Origin: Ophiosphaerella korrae
Taxonomy: Eukaryota; Ascomycota; Dothideomycetes; Pleosporales; Phaeosphaeriaceae
Reading direction: 5' to 3'
NCBI GenBank assembly: GCA_028456385.1
Contig: JALNQF010000177.1
Coordinates: forward strand, 1-64,000
Length of the DNA stretch: 64,000 nucleotides
Position 1 is the stretch's first letter. Each line of letters begins with the position of its first letter. Shown here in pieces: positions 1 to 12,266 of this stretch. The position numbers and the translations under genes are program-made. Below the pieces are notes generated by a model. It was not told the DNA's origin. It made no database searches and saw only the letters and a list, made by a program, of their open reading frames with translations.

Positions 1-173
1 AACTAATACTTTAATTAGATTCTAATCTACTTATTAATACTTATATACTTTATAATACTCTAATAAGAGCTAACTATTAATTAAGTTAAGTAACTCTCTT
101 ATTTATTAACTTCGCCTATCTTATAGAAGCCTACTTACTCTTATTACTCTTACTTAGTTCTAAGGTCTTAGTA
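1..173 (+). repeat. Gypsy-A 5' LTR, 3' end only
   Basis: Bases 1-170 match 13498-13667 nearly base for base. The last three bases differ by changes that fit RIP (GTA here, ACA at 13668-13670), implying an original end in GCA. The rest of this LTR lies outside the window, so the left target duplication cannot be read. Confidence 0.85.
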
Positions 174-249
174 TATTAAACACTCTTAAAATAAGTAATA
201 TATTAATAAATATAAATAACTAGCGTATAGGAGTAACTTATATAGCTAC

Positions 250-1040
250 TTCTAAAGTTACTAAGCTTAACCTCTACTATAGAAAATAAAATAAGCTTAA
301 GCTATAGATCTTATAACTTAATCTCTTCTTTAAAGTAGACTAAGTTTAGAATAAAGATAGAGCTATACTTATATTATCTTATATAAGAGGTAAGGTAGAG
401 AAATAAGTTATACTATACTTTAAGAAATACCTTAATAATAATAATAGCGACTATAATAAGATATTTAAAGAATAGATTAAGTTTAAAGATAAAGTATAAT
501 AAGCCTTTCTACTAGTAAATAAGATAGTAGTAGTAGAGCGCGTAATATAGTAGCTACAACAATATAAGGTAGTAGTAGACTACGCTAATAAGTTCTAAAG
601 CCACGTAATATAAATAGAATAGAATAATAAGTTATTAATAAGAATATTTTAATAGAGACTTAAAAGTAATATTTAAAGTAAGCTAATACGTAGTAGAGCT
701 ATAATTAAGACGTTAGAGAACCTAATAGAAAAAGTAATTTAAGTTAATAACTATATATATAAATATATAGTAAAAGCTAGGAACGTAGGAGTACTACGTA
801 TAGAAAGTAAGAAGTATAAACCTAAGTATAAGTAGTAACGTAAATATAAGAATAACTAAGTTTAAGGTAGCTATAGATACTTTAGGCTAGATAAGATATA
901 TATTAATAATATAAACCTAGGAAAATAAGAATACTATTACTATAAGAACTCTAAAAGAGTAGAAAGCTAAAAATACTATAAGTATAGTAAAATAAAGTAC
1001 TTAGTAAAGAATTACTAAGTAAAGAATAAAATTATATAAT
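250..1040 (+). pseudogene. Gypsy-A gag remnant with zinc knuckle
   Basis: This is the structural Gag region, which would form the virus-like particle and bind element RNA. Around 280-480 the plus strand reads through stops as a typical fungal gypsy Gag core (a KVDxVxNKDRAILILSY-like stretch, then a lysine-rich segment). At 974-1015 lies a CX2CX4HX4C zinc knuckle in which Cys and His codons have become TAC/TAT, giving Y-x2-Y-x4-Y-x4-Y with the surrounding KxGKxGHxVKN pattern still visible. No start ATG survives, and stops occur throughout. The start is only approximate. Identity is secure from the knuckle and from the pol domains downstream; the boundaries are not. Confidence 0.75.
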
Positions 1041-2059
1041 AAATTAATATACTTAAGTAGTAAGATAAAGATAGAGAGGAAGAATAGGAAGTAATTCTTA
1101 GAAGAAGCTAGGAGAAGAGAGATTACAAGACTATAAACCTCTAGTAGTAAGATATAAGTAAGAGATACAACTACTATAAGATTACTATATAACTAATAAA
1201 CCTTATAATAGACAATAAAGTAAAAGCTATAAAAATACTACTAAGAGTATAAAGCTACGTAAAGAGGTATTAGCTAAAGTAAAAATAAGCTAAGATAGAT
1301 ACCTTAGAATACTTTTAGCTATACTAAAGAAGGGTAGAGTATAAGTACAAGATAACACTATATCTAAAAAGGTAAGTATATATAGCTTAGAATAAAAATA
1401 AAAAAGAAAACTAAGAGCCTAAGACTTCTAAATATAAAATAGTACCTAAAATACTAAAGCGAAGGTAAAAGAATACTAAAGTATAAGATAGATTTATAAA
1501 AGAAATCTAGAGACTAGTAGATAGTTACTACTTAGTACGAGAATAGTAAAATAAAGAATACTAAGTAGAGTAAACCTAATAACACGAATCGTTATATATA
1601 AACAATAATTAGGCGCTAATTATTATAGATCTAGTATTAATACAAAAACTATAATACTAGCTATACTTACATAACCTAAACTATCTACTACTATTATAAA
1701 TAGGATGTTACTATAATAACTACCTTACCTACTATTCTAAGAAGATAGGATCTAGATATTTCTCTTATAAGAGATCTAGATATAAATAAAACTAAGAAGA
1801 ATATATAAATATAAGATACAAATAATACCTATAAGATAAGTAAGAAGTAGAGTACTTTCTAGGTATAACTAAAGAAGATATAAACACAAGTAAGATACTT
1901 ATAAATAACTAATATATTAATCTAATCTAGTAAACCTATACGCTAGAGAAGTATAAATAATATAAAGAGATTAAGATACTCTAAAGATTTTAGTAAAAGA
2001 TAAATAAAGATTATAAGATTAAGTCTTTTTTAAGTAAATAGCTAATACTAAATATATAT

Positions 2060-5000
2060 CTAGAAGCTATAACGCTATTAATACTAAAAGACTTATTAAA
2101 CTCCTAGTAAAGATAAGAGGAGAAAGAATAAAGGTATTAGTAGATTTAGGGTTATTTATAAACCTAATTATACTTAAAGTAGTAGAATAAGTAGGACTCT
2201 AACTATAAGTAAAGAAGATACTATATCTAATTTATATCGCGAATAGATAGCTAATACTAAGAAACTTAATAGTTAGTAATAAAGTAACTATAGAGATTAT
2301 TATTTAAGGATATAGTATAAAGATTACTTTAGACGTACTAGTATTAGCTAATAAAGATATTATATTAGGACTCCTATAGCTATAAGAGTTTAATCTCTAA
2401 GTTAATTAGAAAAACTAGAACTTCTTATTTAATAACTATAAAGACGTACGTAGATCTAAGCCTATATATTAATAGTATTTAATAGTAGATAAGAAGGTAC
2501 TATACAAGATAGTAGCTTTAATAGTAACTTATTAAGAGAGAATAAGTAACTCTATAAGTACTAGTAGGGCGCTAGGCTAAGAAGTAAGAGTAGAAGAGTA
2601 ACGCGTAACTCCTAAGATCCTAGAATAATATAAGAAGTTTAGCTACTTATTTATAGAAGAGATAGATATACTAGTATTACCTAAGTACTAACTCTAAGAC
2701 TATATAATTAAGTTATAAGAAAGAAAGGAGCTACCTTTTAGCCCTATTTACTAATTAATAGAGAGTAAATTAGTAATACTCTAAGAAAGACTAAACTAAG
2801 ACCTAAAGAAAAGATATATATAAGAATCTTTATTATTAGTAGGATTTTTAATTCTCTTTATACTAAAGAAGAAGAGACTACTAAAGATATATATAGACTA
2901 CTAAAAGCTAAATAATATTATAGTAAAGGACTAATACCTACTACTAAATATAGATAAACTCTAAGATAAGCTAAGCTAGGCTAAGATTTTTACAAAGCTA
3001 GACCTAAAGGATAGATACTACCTAATAAGAATTAAGGTAAGTAAAGAGTAGAAGATAGCGTTCTAAATACGCTATAGATATTATAAGTATATAGTAATAC
3101 CCTTTAGACTAATAAATATACTAGTAACGTTCTAAAGACTAATTAATAATATATTATAAGAATACTTAGATAAGTTTATTATAGCTTACTTAAATAATAT
3201 ACTAATATATTCTAAAGAAGAAAGTAAGTACGTAGAGTAAGTAACAATAGTACTATAGTGCTTAGACTAATATAACCTATAACTAAAGCTAGAGAAGTAT
3301 AAATAGTATAAGATAAAAGTAGAGTTTTTAAGATATATAATAGGTATTAATAAAGTTAAAATAAGCTAAGAAAAAATTAAAGTAGTAGAAGAATAGAAGG
3401 ATCCTAAGATAGTTAAAGACGTATAATTATTCCTAAGATTTATTAACTTTAACTAATACTTTATAAAAAGATTTTCTAAGAAAGTACTACTACTTATAAA
3501 GCTTATAAAGAAAAATATAATATAAGAATAGAGAGTAGAGTAGAAATAAGCTTATAAGGAACTTAAGTAAGCCTATATTATACTACTAGTTCTAAAGTAA
3601 TTTTATAGTAACAAGACCCTAGTTATTAAGACTAATATATCTAATCTAGCTTATAGAGTAATAGCGCTACAAGAGTATAAAGAGAAATAGTATCTAATTA
3701 TATACTATTTAGAGAAGTTTATAGAATAAAAAGAAAGATACAACGTATATAATAAGGAGCTACTAGTAATAGTTAATATACTTAAGTATTAGAAAGTATA
3801 TACTAAAAGCGTAGTAGAAGTAATTATTAAAATAGATTATAAGAACCTAATATACTTTATAATAAGTAAGAAGTTAAAGGATAAGTAGATATAATAGTTA
3901 GAATAGCTAGGATAGTATAAATTTAAGATCTAGTACGTACTAGGTAAAGAAAATAGCTAAGTAGACGCGCTTAGCTAAAGATACAATATTGTAGGAAAGA
4001 GATAAGTAGTAGAAGAAGCTATACTCTAAGATAATAGATAAAGATACCTAGTACTAAATATATAACTAGTAAAGGAGTAAAAGACTAACAACTTAGTTAG
4101 GATTATAAATAAGGTTCTAAAAGAATTATAGAAAGTAATTATATAATAATACTATAATAACCTAGTATATAAGTACCTAGAGATTATATAGACTATAGAA
4201 CTAATCTAGAAGAACTATAGATTTAGTAAGATAAAGGAAAAAGTAACGTAGTTTATTAAAGAATACGTAAATTACTAGAAGAATAAGTATAAGATATATA
4301 AACTTTATAGAGAAATATAAGTAATTAAGATACTAGAAAAACTATAGATAGACGTTATAATTAACTTTATTATAAGACTACTAATATTAAAAGACCTAGT
4401 AATAGGAATAGAATATAATATAATAATAGTAATTGTAGACTAATTTATAAAATACGCTAAGATAGAGAAATTCTAAAGTAACTATATAGTAAACTAGCTA
4501 AAATACGTACTACTAGATATACTAATATAAAGATATAAGATACTAAAAAGTATTATTAGTAATAAAAACAAGCTTTTTACGTCTAATTACTAGATAATAC
4601 TACTTATAGTAATAGAGACAAAAAGAAAGCTATTAATAGCTTATTATCTACAAATAGATAGATAGATAGAATAGACTAATAAGATATTAAAGATATACCT
4701 AAGGATTTATAGTAATTAGAAGTAAAATAATTAGGTATTACTACTACTTATAGTACAATTAGTATATAATAATAAGTACTTAGAAGTAATAAGTAAAATA
4801 CTATATTTTATAAACTATAAGATATACCCTAATTTATTTAAGAGAATACTACTAAGACCTAAGATAGAGGTAGTATTAGTTAGAGTTAAGGATATATAAA
4901 AACTCTATAATAAGATAAAATAAAAACTAGAGAAAGCTTAAAAATAAAGTATTTAATATATTAATTAAAAATAAAAAATAGTACTTTAGCTAAAAGAAAG

Positions 5001-5148
5001 AGATAAAGCGTATCTTTATATAAAGAATTTATAGATAAAGTAACCTAGTAAAAGACTAGACTATATTAAGGTTAGACTATTTTTAGTTAAAGAAGATAAT
5101 AGGCTAGTAACGAAAATACTAGAGCTACTTAAAGATACTAAGGTATAC
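2060..5148 (+). pseudogene. Gypsy-A pol remnant: protease, RT, RNase H, integrase
   Basis: This is the polyprotein that would process Gag, copy the RNA and integrate the DNA. Protease: the D-[S]-G triad is at 2143-2151, with Ser now Leu (TCA to TTA). Reverse transcriptase (about 2700-3330) shows FTKLDL, then YLDD at 3187-3198 changed to YLNN by two G-to-A hits after T. RNase H lies near 3590-3900. Integrase shows the zinc-binding helix region near 4230-4310, the core IDF segment near 4350, an SDRD-like stretch at 4558-4593 and the AYHPQTDGQTE-type signature from about 4639, with Tyr and stop replacing His, Gln and Trp. The frame is cut at 5148 by a Gypsy-B insertion and resumes at 12267 in frame. 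Long runs remain readable only if TAA/TAG are taken as Gln/Trp. Confidence 0.88.
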
Positions 5149-5623
5149 TATTACAGGTGTAACAGAAGAAATTAAGATAGAACTAATTAGTCCTAACTTA
5201 GTTACTAACAAAGCATAGGACGAGCGGGGTAATAATCTTAATTAGGAAATAACACACAACTAGGACACCTAGACTAATCTGTAATCTGTAGACTCTTAGT
5301 AGCTATAGATTACAGATTAAGACAATCTATAATCTATTTATCTTAGCAGCTACAGATTATAGATTAGGACGATCTGTAATCTATTTATCTTAGTAGCTAC
5401 AGATTATAGATTACGACGAGTATATAGTTAGTAGGATACGTATTATTAGGATAGTATTAGTAATTTAATCCTTTAACTATAGAACGCTAATACAAGACAG
5501 TTGTAAAACATCTTCTATTGTTTATAGTTATTACAGATCCTAATATAAACTTTTGTTATTATCTCTTAATCTACTAGCCCCTAATTAGGTATTAGGAAGT
5601 CGACCCTAGTAACACCTATTACA
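5149..5623 (+). repeat. B1 5' LTR
   Basis: The 475-bp LTR starts TATTACAGGTG (from TGTTACAGGTG) and ends CACCTATTACA, a near-perfect terminal inverted pair. U3 carries three palindromic units built on AATCTGTAATCT and its complement at about 5274-5415. A conserved core from about 5430 (TATTATTAGGATAGTATTAG) recurs in every Gypsy-B LTR. The sequence following the LTR (CCTTGCTGATCTAG) does not start with the TGG usual in a tRNA-primed binding site, so I could not name the primer. Confidence 0.92.
5275..5415 (+). repeat. Palindromic repeat array in the B1 LTR U3
   Basis: Three units of about 47 bp each begin with AATCTGTAATCT-like sequence and end with its reverse complement (AGATTACAGATT), separated by a loop containing CTTAGTAGC. 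Each could fold as a hairpin. The same array is at about 11918-12058 in the 3' LTR, and the 3' LTR of B2 has two units. The role is unknown; position in U3 makes promoter or binding-site function possible. Confidence 0.75.
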
Positions 5624-5684
5624 CCTTGCTGATCTAGTTATTACAAGAAGTAAAGCGTAAGTAACGTATAGTCTAGCTAACACG

Positions 5685-7800
5685 ATAGTAGAAAGTTTAA
5701 CTAAAATAAGCAAAGCCCCTAGGAGTAGTTATAAGTCTAATAGCACTGTATAGGAAATAATTAAAGACTAAATTAACAACTTGATCTTAGATAAAGAAGA
5801 CATAAAAATAGTAATCGACGCCTTAGAAATATAGAATAAAGAACTATAAGATTACGTAAAATAAAACAAGGTATAGATTAAAGCTATTATTAAAGGGTAG
5901 AATTAAATAGAGCTAATTATACAACGCTTAGTAATAAGTACTATAAAGAAACTACCTAAGATACCTGTCCTTAAGAAGTTCAATAGAACAAGAGAAAAGT
6001 TAAGACCCTTTATTGTATTAGTACAACTCTAGATAGACGTATAAGTACTACACTTTAATATAAAAGAAAAGAAGGTAATATATATTAGACTATACCTTAA
6101 GGAAGACGCAATAAGATAGTACAAGCCCTACTAGATAGACTATACGATACATTCTCTAATAACCTAGAAGGATAAGATAAGAGCTATTTTTAGAAGTTAT
6201 AAATACTTTACTAAACAAATAAGAGTAGCATTTAGAGACATAGACGTTACCTAACAAGCTAAAGAGTAGCTAGAAAAGCTTATACAAAACTAAAGTATTC
6301 CTAAGTACGTATTATAATTTAAGCAACTATCCTAAAACATAGAATAGAACAAGTTAGCCTTAATATTACGATTTAAACAAGGACTAAACTTAAAAATACG
6401 ATACGAAATAATCTATATAGAAAAACCAAGAACACTAGAAGCTCTAAAGTAATAGGTAATACAAATTAATAATAATCTTCGAGAATAGAGAAAGAACAAG
6501 TATAGTACCTAAACTAGAAACTAGGATGCTAGAGATCCTATAATCCTTAACGCTAACAAGGACAAGAAAAGGAAGAAGAACAAAGACTTTACGTACTTTA
6601 ACTATAGTAAGAAAGGCTACTACGCAAAAGACTACTAATTATAGAAGAAGAAGGAGATAGTATATTATAAATACGGGAAACTAGGACACTTTGTAAAAGA
6701 TTGTAAAAGTAAGGACCTAAAGAAAGAAACTTAGTTAAAGATAACTAAGAAAAAGAAGGAAGTACTACAAGTACAGGCTAAACCTTAAAAAAAGGTAGCT
6801 AGGAGCAAAGAAATATAATATATAATACTCTATTAGACCTTTTGTTACAAAGACAACTACTATATATATCTTTTTAGTAAATAAGGAGTAGGATACTTCT
6901 TATAATAGAGAAATAGAGTAGTAGTAACAAAAGAAAAAACAAAAGCGTAGCTAGAAGAGATAGTATACGTAATAGACTTACTAATAGAAGATTTAGAAAG
7001 GGAAGAGCCCCTAGTACTATTAATCTAGGCTAAAGGATTAGCACTAGATAAAGAGACTACTATAGCTTCTTCTAAAGGACTACAAGAAAGTAAGAAATAG
7101 GTTAGTATAAGAGGTATAGAGTATACCTAGCTAATAATATATAGCTATAATAGCTATATAATAATAGATATAGAAGAACGTAACAAAAAATAGAAGTTTG
7201 TTTAGAAATACTTACTAGTTATAAGTATAGAGGAAGCGTATAAAGACTAGAAAGAACGTAATCCTAAAGAAATAAAGTTTATACTATTTTAAGAATAGAT
7301 AAAGTAATATATAGTTGCGATAGGAAGAATACCTATAGAAAAAGAGTAGTAGTACCTTGTAAGAAGAACGCAATAGATTAACAAAGCCTATACACTAAGA
7401 ATACTAATAGTGTACTATATCCTAATAATAGATACACCTAGAAAAGACAAGTACTAGGAAGGGGATAATAAAATAATAGATCTAAGATATCTAGTATACT
7501 TTAAAGCATTATAGCTAGTATACTTAGACAAGAATTACATTATATATAGGAACTCTAAAGTAAATAATAGTATATAGCCTATAAGAAGAAAAGGCTACAA
7601 CTATATAAGAGTAATTCTAGTAGAAGATATCTAAGGATAAGAGATAATCCTAGAAGATAGATACGTAGTAGTAAGACCTAGCCTAAAACTATTAAAGAAA
7701 TACGTCTAAAGAGGACTATAGTACAAATATATATATAATAAATATCTAAAACACGAAGAATATAAGCTTAAGGTAGGGCTATAGCCTTAAAAGGATAGAT
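5685..7800 (+). pseudogene. B1 gag remnant with two zinc knuckles
   Basis: This Gag region would bind RNA and form the particle. The inferred start is ATA at 5685-5687 (ATG before RIP), giving V-E-S-L-T-K; the same ATA-GTA-GAA context occurs in the other copies. The core continues through KKFNRTREKLRPF (near 5970) and ALILRFKQG (near 6360). Two CX2CX4HX4C knuckles follow: at 6594-6635 all four ligands are Tyr codons, and at 6663-6704 the sequence is YYKYGKLGHFVKDC, with His and the last Cys preserved. A charged linker runs on toward protease. Whether Gag and Pol were one frame cannot be told because of the stops. Confidence 0.85.
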
Positions 7801-10800
7801 AGTTTACAAAAGAGCCTAAACAAAAATAGTTAGAAGGTATAAGAGGCCTATATATTATAAAAACAGGTATATATTAAGAAAAGAAAGTACGATTAATAAT
7901 TAATAGTAGAGCTACAAGAAACTTTATATTAAAGAAGTTTGTAGAAATATAAGGAATAAAGTATATAACAAAGAAATACCCTTAACAACTAAGTATAATT
8001 AAAGGAAAACTATTCTAAGAACCTATTAGGTTCGAGACAGTTCTCTCTACGCTTAAATTAGAAGAGATAACAATTAAAAACATAGTTATAGATATAACGA
8101 CAATTAATAACAAACAAGATATAATATTAGGAATACTATAGTTATAAATAACTAACCTATACATTAATTAGAGAATAGGAAAAATTAGTTATAGTAAAAC
8201 TAATACGTTAAAAGCTAACATAAGTACCTATAAAGGAGAATTCCTAGAAGAATATAAGAAATAGGAAAAATAGCTTATAGAGCTAGAAGACTACCTTCTA
8301 GAACATCGACTATAGGACTTAGCGATAGAACTAGAAGAAGGAAAAAACTTAAGATAGAGCTTAGTCTATTAAAAAATAGAAGAAGAATCTAAGATTAAAC
8401 AAGCGTTTATTTAGACCGTAATAAAGAAAAGATAGATAAGAGAATCTAAATCCTTAGTAGTATATAGACTTATATTTATAGATAAGAAAGGAATAAATAA
8501 TAAAAGGCCTTACGTAGATTTTAGAAAAACTAACGCAATTACAAACAAGAACTAATACCTACTACTATAAATAGATAGAATATAAGATAGACTACGAAAA
8601 GCAAAGATCTTTACAAAGCTAGACATCTAAAACGCCTACTACTAAATTAGAATTAAAAAAGGCAACAAGTAGAAAATAGCGTTTAGAATATAGTATAGAC
8701 TATACAAATACTTAGTTATGCTGTTTAGCTTAATAAATATACTAGTAGCATTCTAAGAAAGAATTAATATAGTACTAAGAGAGTACTTAGACATATTTAT
8801 ATTTGTATACTTAGACAACATCCTTATATTCTTAGAAATAGAGGAAGAACACGTATAACACGTACATAAAGTATTAAAGAAACTAGTAGAAAATAAACTA
8901 TTCTTAAAAATAAGAAAGTGCGAATTCTACACAAAGGAAATAGACTTCCTAGGATTTATTATTAAACTAGGAAAGATTAAGATTAACCTAAGAAAGATTA
9001 GATTAATTAACAAATAGCTAACACTAAAAAACCTAAAGGAAGTATAATAATTCTATAGACTAGCTAACTTTTATAGGAAGTTAATAGTAAGATAGTCTAA
9101 AGATATAGAACTAATAACAAGACTTATAAAAAAGGACACGCTATTTAAATAGATAAAGGAATACGACGAAGTATTTAACAAAATTAAAAGAAAGTTTATA
9201 GAAAACCTAGTTATTAGAATATATAACCTAGACCTACTAGTAATAGTAAAAACAGACGTATCTAATTTAGTCTATAGAATAGCACTAATACAAGAAGATC
9301 TAGAGACTAAAAAAGAATACTTAGTTAAATACTTCTCTAAGAAAATAAAGATAGTAGAACTTAACTACCTAATCTATAACAAGGAGATACTAGCAATCTA
9401 CAAAGTATTTAAATAATAGAGAGTATACTTATAAAGAGTAAAATACTAAACAAAGGTCTATATAGACTATAAGAATCTTATAGGATTTATAACAAATAAG
9501 GAATTATTATAATACTACACGAGATAGTAGGAGTACTTATAAACGTTTAACCTAGAAATTATATATATAAAGGGTAAAGACAATTAATTTATAGACGCCC
9601 TTAGTAGAAAGCTAGACTTACAAGAAGAGGTAAGCGCTACTAGCATAGTTCTAGTTAAAAACAAGGAAGGACACTTAGTCCTAAATATACCTAAAATAGC
9701 CGCAATACTTAAGAGAAAGAGTAGCGAGCTAGATAAATAGATTTAGAAAACAATATAAGAAGCATCTAAAGAAATAGATAAACTAGAGATCTATAATAGA
9801 TTTGTATAAGTATATAGAAGAATATATATTCTAGGAAAAATTTAAAAGGAATTTATACGACAATTCTATAAATTACTAGTATATAGTTACTAAGGTATTA
9901 ACAAAATATTAGATAGACTACTATAAGACTACTATATTCTAAAAGTAAGACAATTAGTAATAGAAGTACTACAAGACTATATAGAATACTAAAGGAATAA
10001 ATATAATAGATACGCACTATATAGAATACTATAACTAGTAGAAGTACTAGAACAACTATAAGGAGTTATTACAATAGACTTTATTATAAAGTTACCTAAG
10101 TCTAAAGATCTAATATTAAGAGTTAAATACAATAGAATCCTAATAATAGTAGATAAACTTATAAAGTATACATACTTTAGACTATATAAAGAAAAAAGTA
10201 GGATAGAGGTTGCTATATACTAGGTTCTAGGAACTATAATTAGTTAATATAGACTACTAGATAAGATTATTATAGATAGAGATATACAATTTATATTAAA
10301 ACTATAGGGAACGATAATAGCGTAATTAGGAATTAAGCACGCAATATCTATAGTATATTACCTATAGATAGATAGATAGTTAGAACGAATAAATTAGATA
10401 GTAGAGTAGTACTTAAGATACTACCTTAACTACAACTAAAACAACTAGGTATAGTTACTACCTATAGCATAGTTAGCATACAACAGCGTAAAAAATATAG
10501 TAATAAGAATATTACCCTTCTTCGCAAACTATAGATTTAAGCCTAATATATACTAAATACTAAGAGAATAGATATCTTAGTCCTTAAAAGAAGAAAACTT
10601 TGCTAATAAACTTAGAGATATACACGACTAATTAAGATAGGATATAGAGTTCCTATATAATTAAATAGTAAAGTACTACAATAAGAAGTATAAGGAAGGA
10701 CCCTAATTTAGAAAAGGAGAAAAAGTATAGTTAGTACAAAAGAACATTAAAAGTAAATAACTTAGTTTAAAATTAGACTACGTTAAGATAAGACTATACA

Positions 10801-11110
10801 AAATTAAAAAAGAAGTTACACTAGTTATATTTAAATTAAAGCTACTAAATAAGATAAAGATATACCTAATATTCTATATAGCCTTGCTAGAACAAGTATT
10901 ATAAAACGTAGAACTACTAGTATATAAAGTAGACACGTATAGAGAATAGGAAGAATAAGAAGTTAAGAAAATCCTAGTACACTAGTTCTATAATAGAAAA
11001 AACTACTATATAGTAGAATAGATAGGTATAGACGAAAAAGGATAACTATAGGAGAAAATATAGAAACTAGAGGATAATCTTAATTACTTTAAGAAACTAG
11101 AGGAGTTCTA
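7800..11110 (+). pseudogene. B1 pol remnant: protease, RT, RNase H, integrase, chromodomain
   Basis: Protease: the active-site triad D-S-G at 7902-7910 now reads N-S-R before ATRNFI. RT (about 8400-9050) shows FTKLDI, and YLDD at 8808-8819 reads YLDN. RNase H starts near 9240 with KTDVSN. The integrase core has ITIDFI near 10070, the second acidic site in IIIDRDIQF near 10270 and the glutamate in DRxLERIN near 10370. A GPF-like module with KGEKV and KLDYVKI follows at 10710-10800, and then the IALLE junction. The chromodomain at about 10955-11105 reads EVKKIL, NYYIVE and KLEDN, with Trp codons turned to stops. Domain order places this firmly in the chromovirus branch of Ty3/gypsy. All frames need stop read-through. 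Confidence 0.9.
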
Positions 11111-11791
11111 AAGTTAAAACCCTCTAGAACGCCTAGTAGCAAACTAAGAGAACTAATATTACTAACGATAGATAGAGAGATAATAGGGACGCCTAGCGTA
11201 GGACCTACTATAGTAACACTAAACGCCTTATCTAGATCTAGCTTAGCTTCTAGAGCTACTAACTACTTAGCTAATTTCTTATTATTTAAGGCCTTTATTT
11301 TACAAAGACAAGAGAGACGAGCTTAATTCTCTATTAGCTTACTCTACGCAAGCTCCTAGATACGCTTACGCTTAGCTTTAGCCTCTACGATTTAAGATAG
11401 TAATTTCTCTTAAGTCTAGTTAATAGCTTTCCCTATTATTATTAAGCCTAGACGCAAGAATAAGTATAATAAACGTATACTTAGAAAGAGAAACACTAGA
11501 TACGTTATAAGAACTACGTATATTTGTATAAATATATACTTTATAAGCCCTACTATTATTTGTAGAAATAATATAAGGAAGGGATTTAGGATTTAATTTA
11601 GGAGAAGTATAACAAGAACAAGGAAATATTTTAATACTATTGCGTAGTACGTAATTAGTAAGGAGGTAGCGACAACGTGTAGATAAAATAGTTATAAGGG
11701 AGGATAAAAAACTCTATATTAACGAAGAAACTAGACTAATAACTCTAGCTCTAGGATAGGAAAACTAGGACCTACCTAAGAGGGGAGATAG
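11088..11791 (-). pseudogene. B1 antisense frame: Cys-rich then Lys/Glu-rich protein
   Basis: On the minus strand, from the 3' LTR boundary inward, one frame runs about 85 codons without a stop (about 11420-11690). It includes IFPCSCYTSPKLNPKS, and Tyr codons stand where further Cys would make a C-x2-C pattern. Near 11430 the readable frame shifts by +1. It then continues as GKAIN, EAKAKRKRI, KLIEN, KALNNKKLAK and LEAKLDLDKAF (about 11190-11430), a basic, probably helical stretch with few stops. It sits tail to tail with the chromodomain and slightly overlaps it. Equivalent frames exist in B2, B3 and B4. The composition recalls fungal hypothetical proteins with a Cys cluster and a coiled coil; the function is unknown. 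Confidence 0.55.
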
Positions 11792-12266
11792 TGTTATAGG
11801 TGTAACAGAAGAAATCAAGATAGAACTAATTAGTCCTAACTTAGTTGCTAACAAAGTATAGGACGAGTAGGGTAATAATCTTAATTAGGAAATAACACAC
11901 AACTAGGACACCTAGACTAATCTATAATCTATAGACTCTTAGTAGCTATAGATTATAGATTAAGATAATCTATAATCTATTTATCTTAGTAGCTATAGAT
12001 TATAGATTAAGACGATCTATAATCTGTTTATCTTAGCAGCTATAGATTATAGATTACGACAAGTATATAGTTAGTAGGATACGTATTATTAGGATAGTAT
12101 TAGTAATTTAATCCTTTAACTATAGAACGCTAATACAAGATAGTTACAAAATATCTTCTATTATTTATAGTTATTATAGATCCTAATACAAACTTTTATT
12201 ATTATCTCTTAATCTACTAGCCCCTAATTAGGTATTAGGAAGTCGACCCTAGTAATACCTATTATA
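11792..12266 (+). repeat. B1 3' LTR
   Basis: This 475-bp LTR matches the 5' LTR along its whole length, including three palindromic U3 units, with differences mainly of the C/T and G/A kind. It is preceded by a purine-rich tract (AGAGGGGAGATAG, 11780-11791) that fits a polypurine tract for plus-strand priming. Confidence 0.92.

Larger units (their letters stand above)
5149..12266 (+). mobile_element. Gypsy-B copy B1: complete chromovirus nested in Gypsy-A
   Basis: This complete LTR retrotransposon of 7118 bp has two 475-bp LTRs. The flanking 5-bp target duplication is TATAC on the left (5144-5148) and TACAC on the right (12267-12271); they differ by one CA-to-TA change, as RIP predicts. Domain order is gag with two zinc knuckles, protease, RT, RNase H, integrase, chromodomain, antisense frame. 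This copy keeps more CA and TG dinucleotides than B3, B4 and B5 (for example around 8718 and in the zinc knuckle), so it is the least mutated copy here, although it still carries many stops. Confidence 0.93.

Noticed and set aside
5624..5650. tRNA primer-binding site after the Gypsy-B 5' LTR
   Set aside because: The sequence does not start with TGG and I could not match it to a tRNA 3' end; RIP or another priming mode could explain this, so no call is made.
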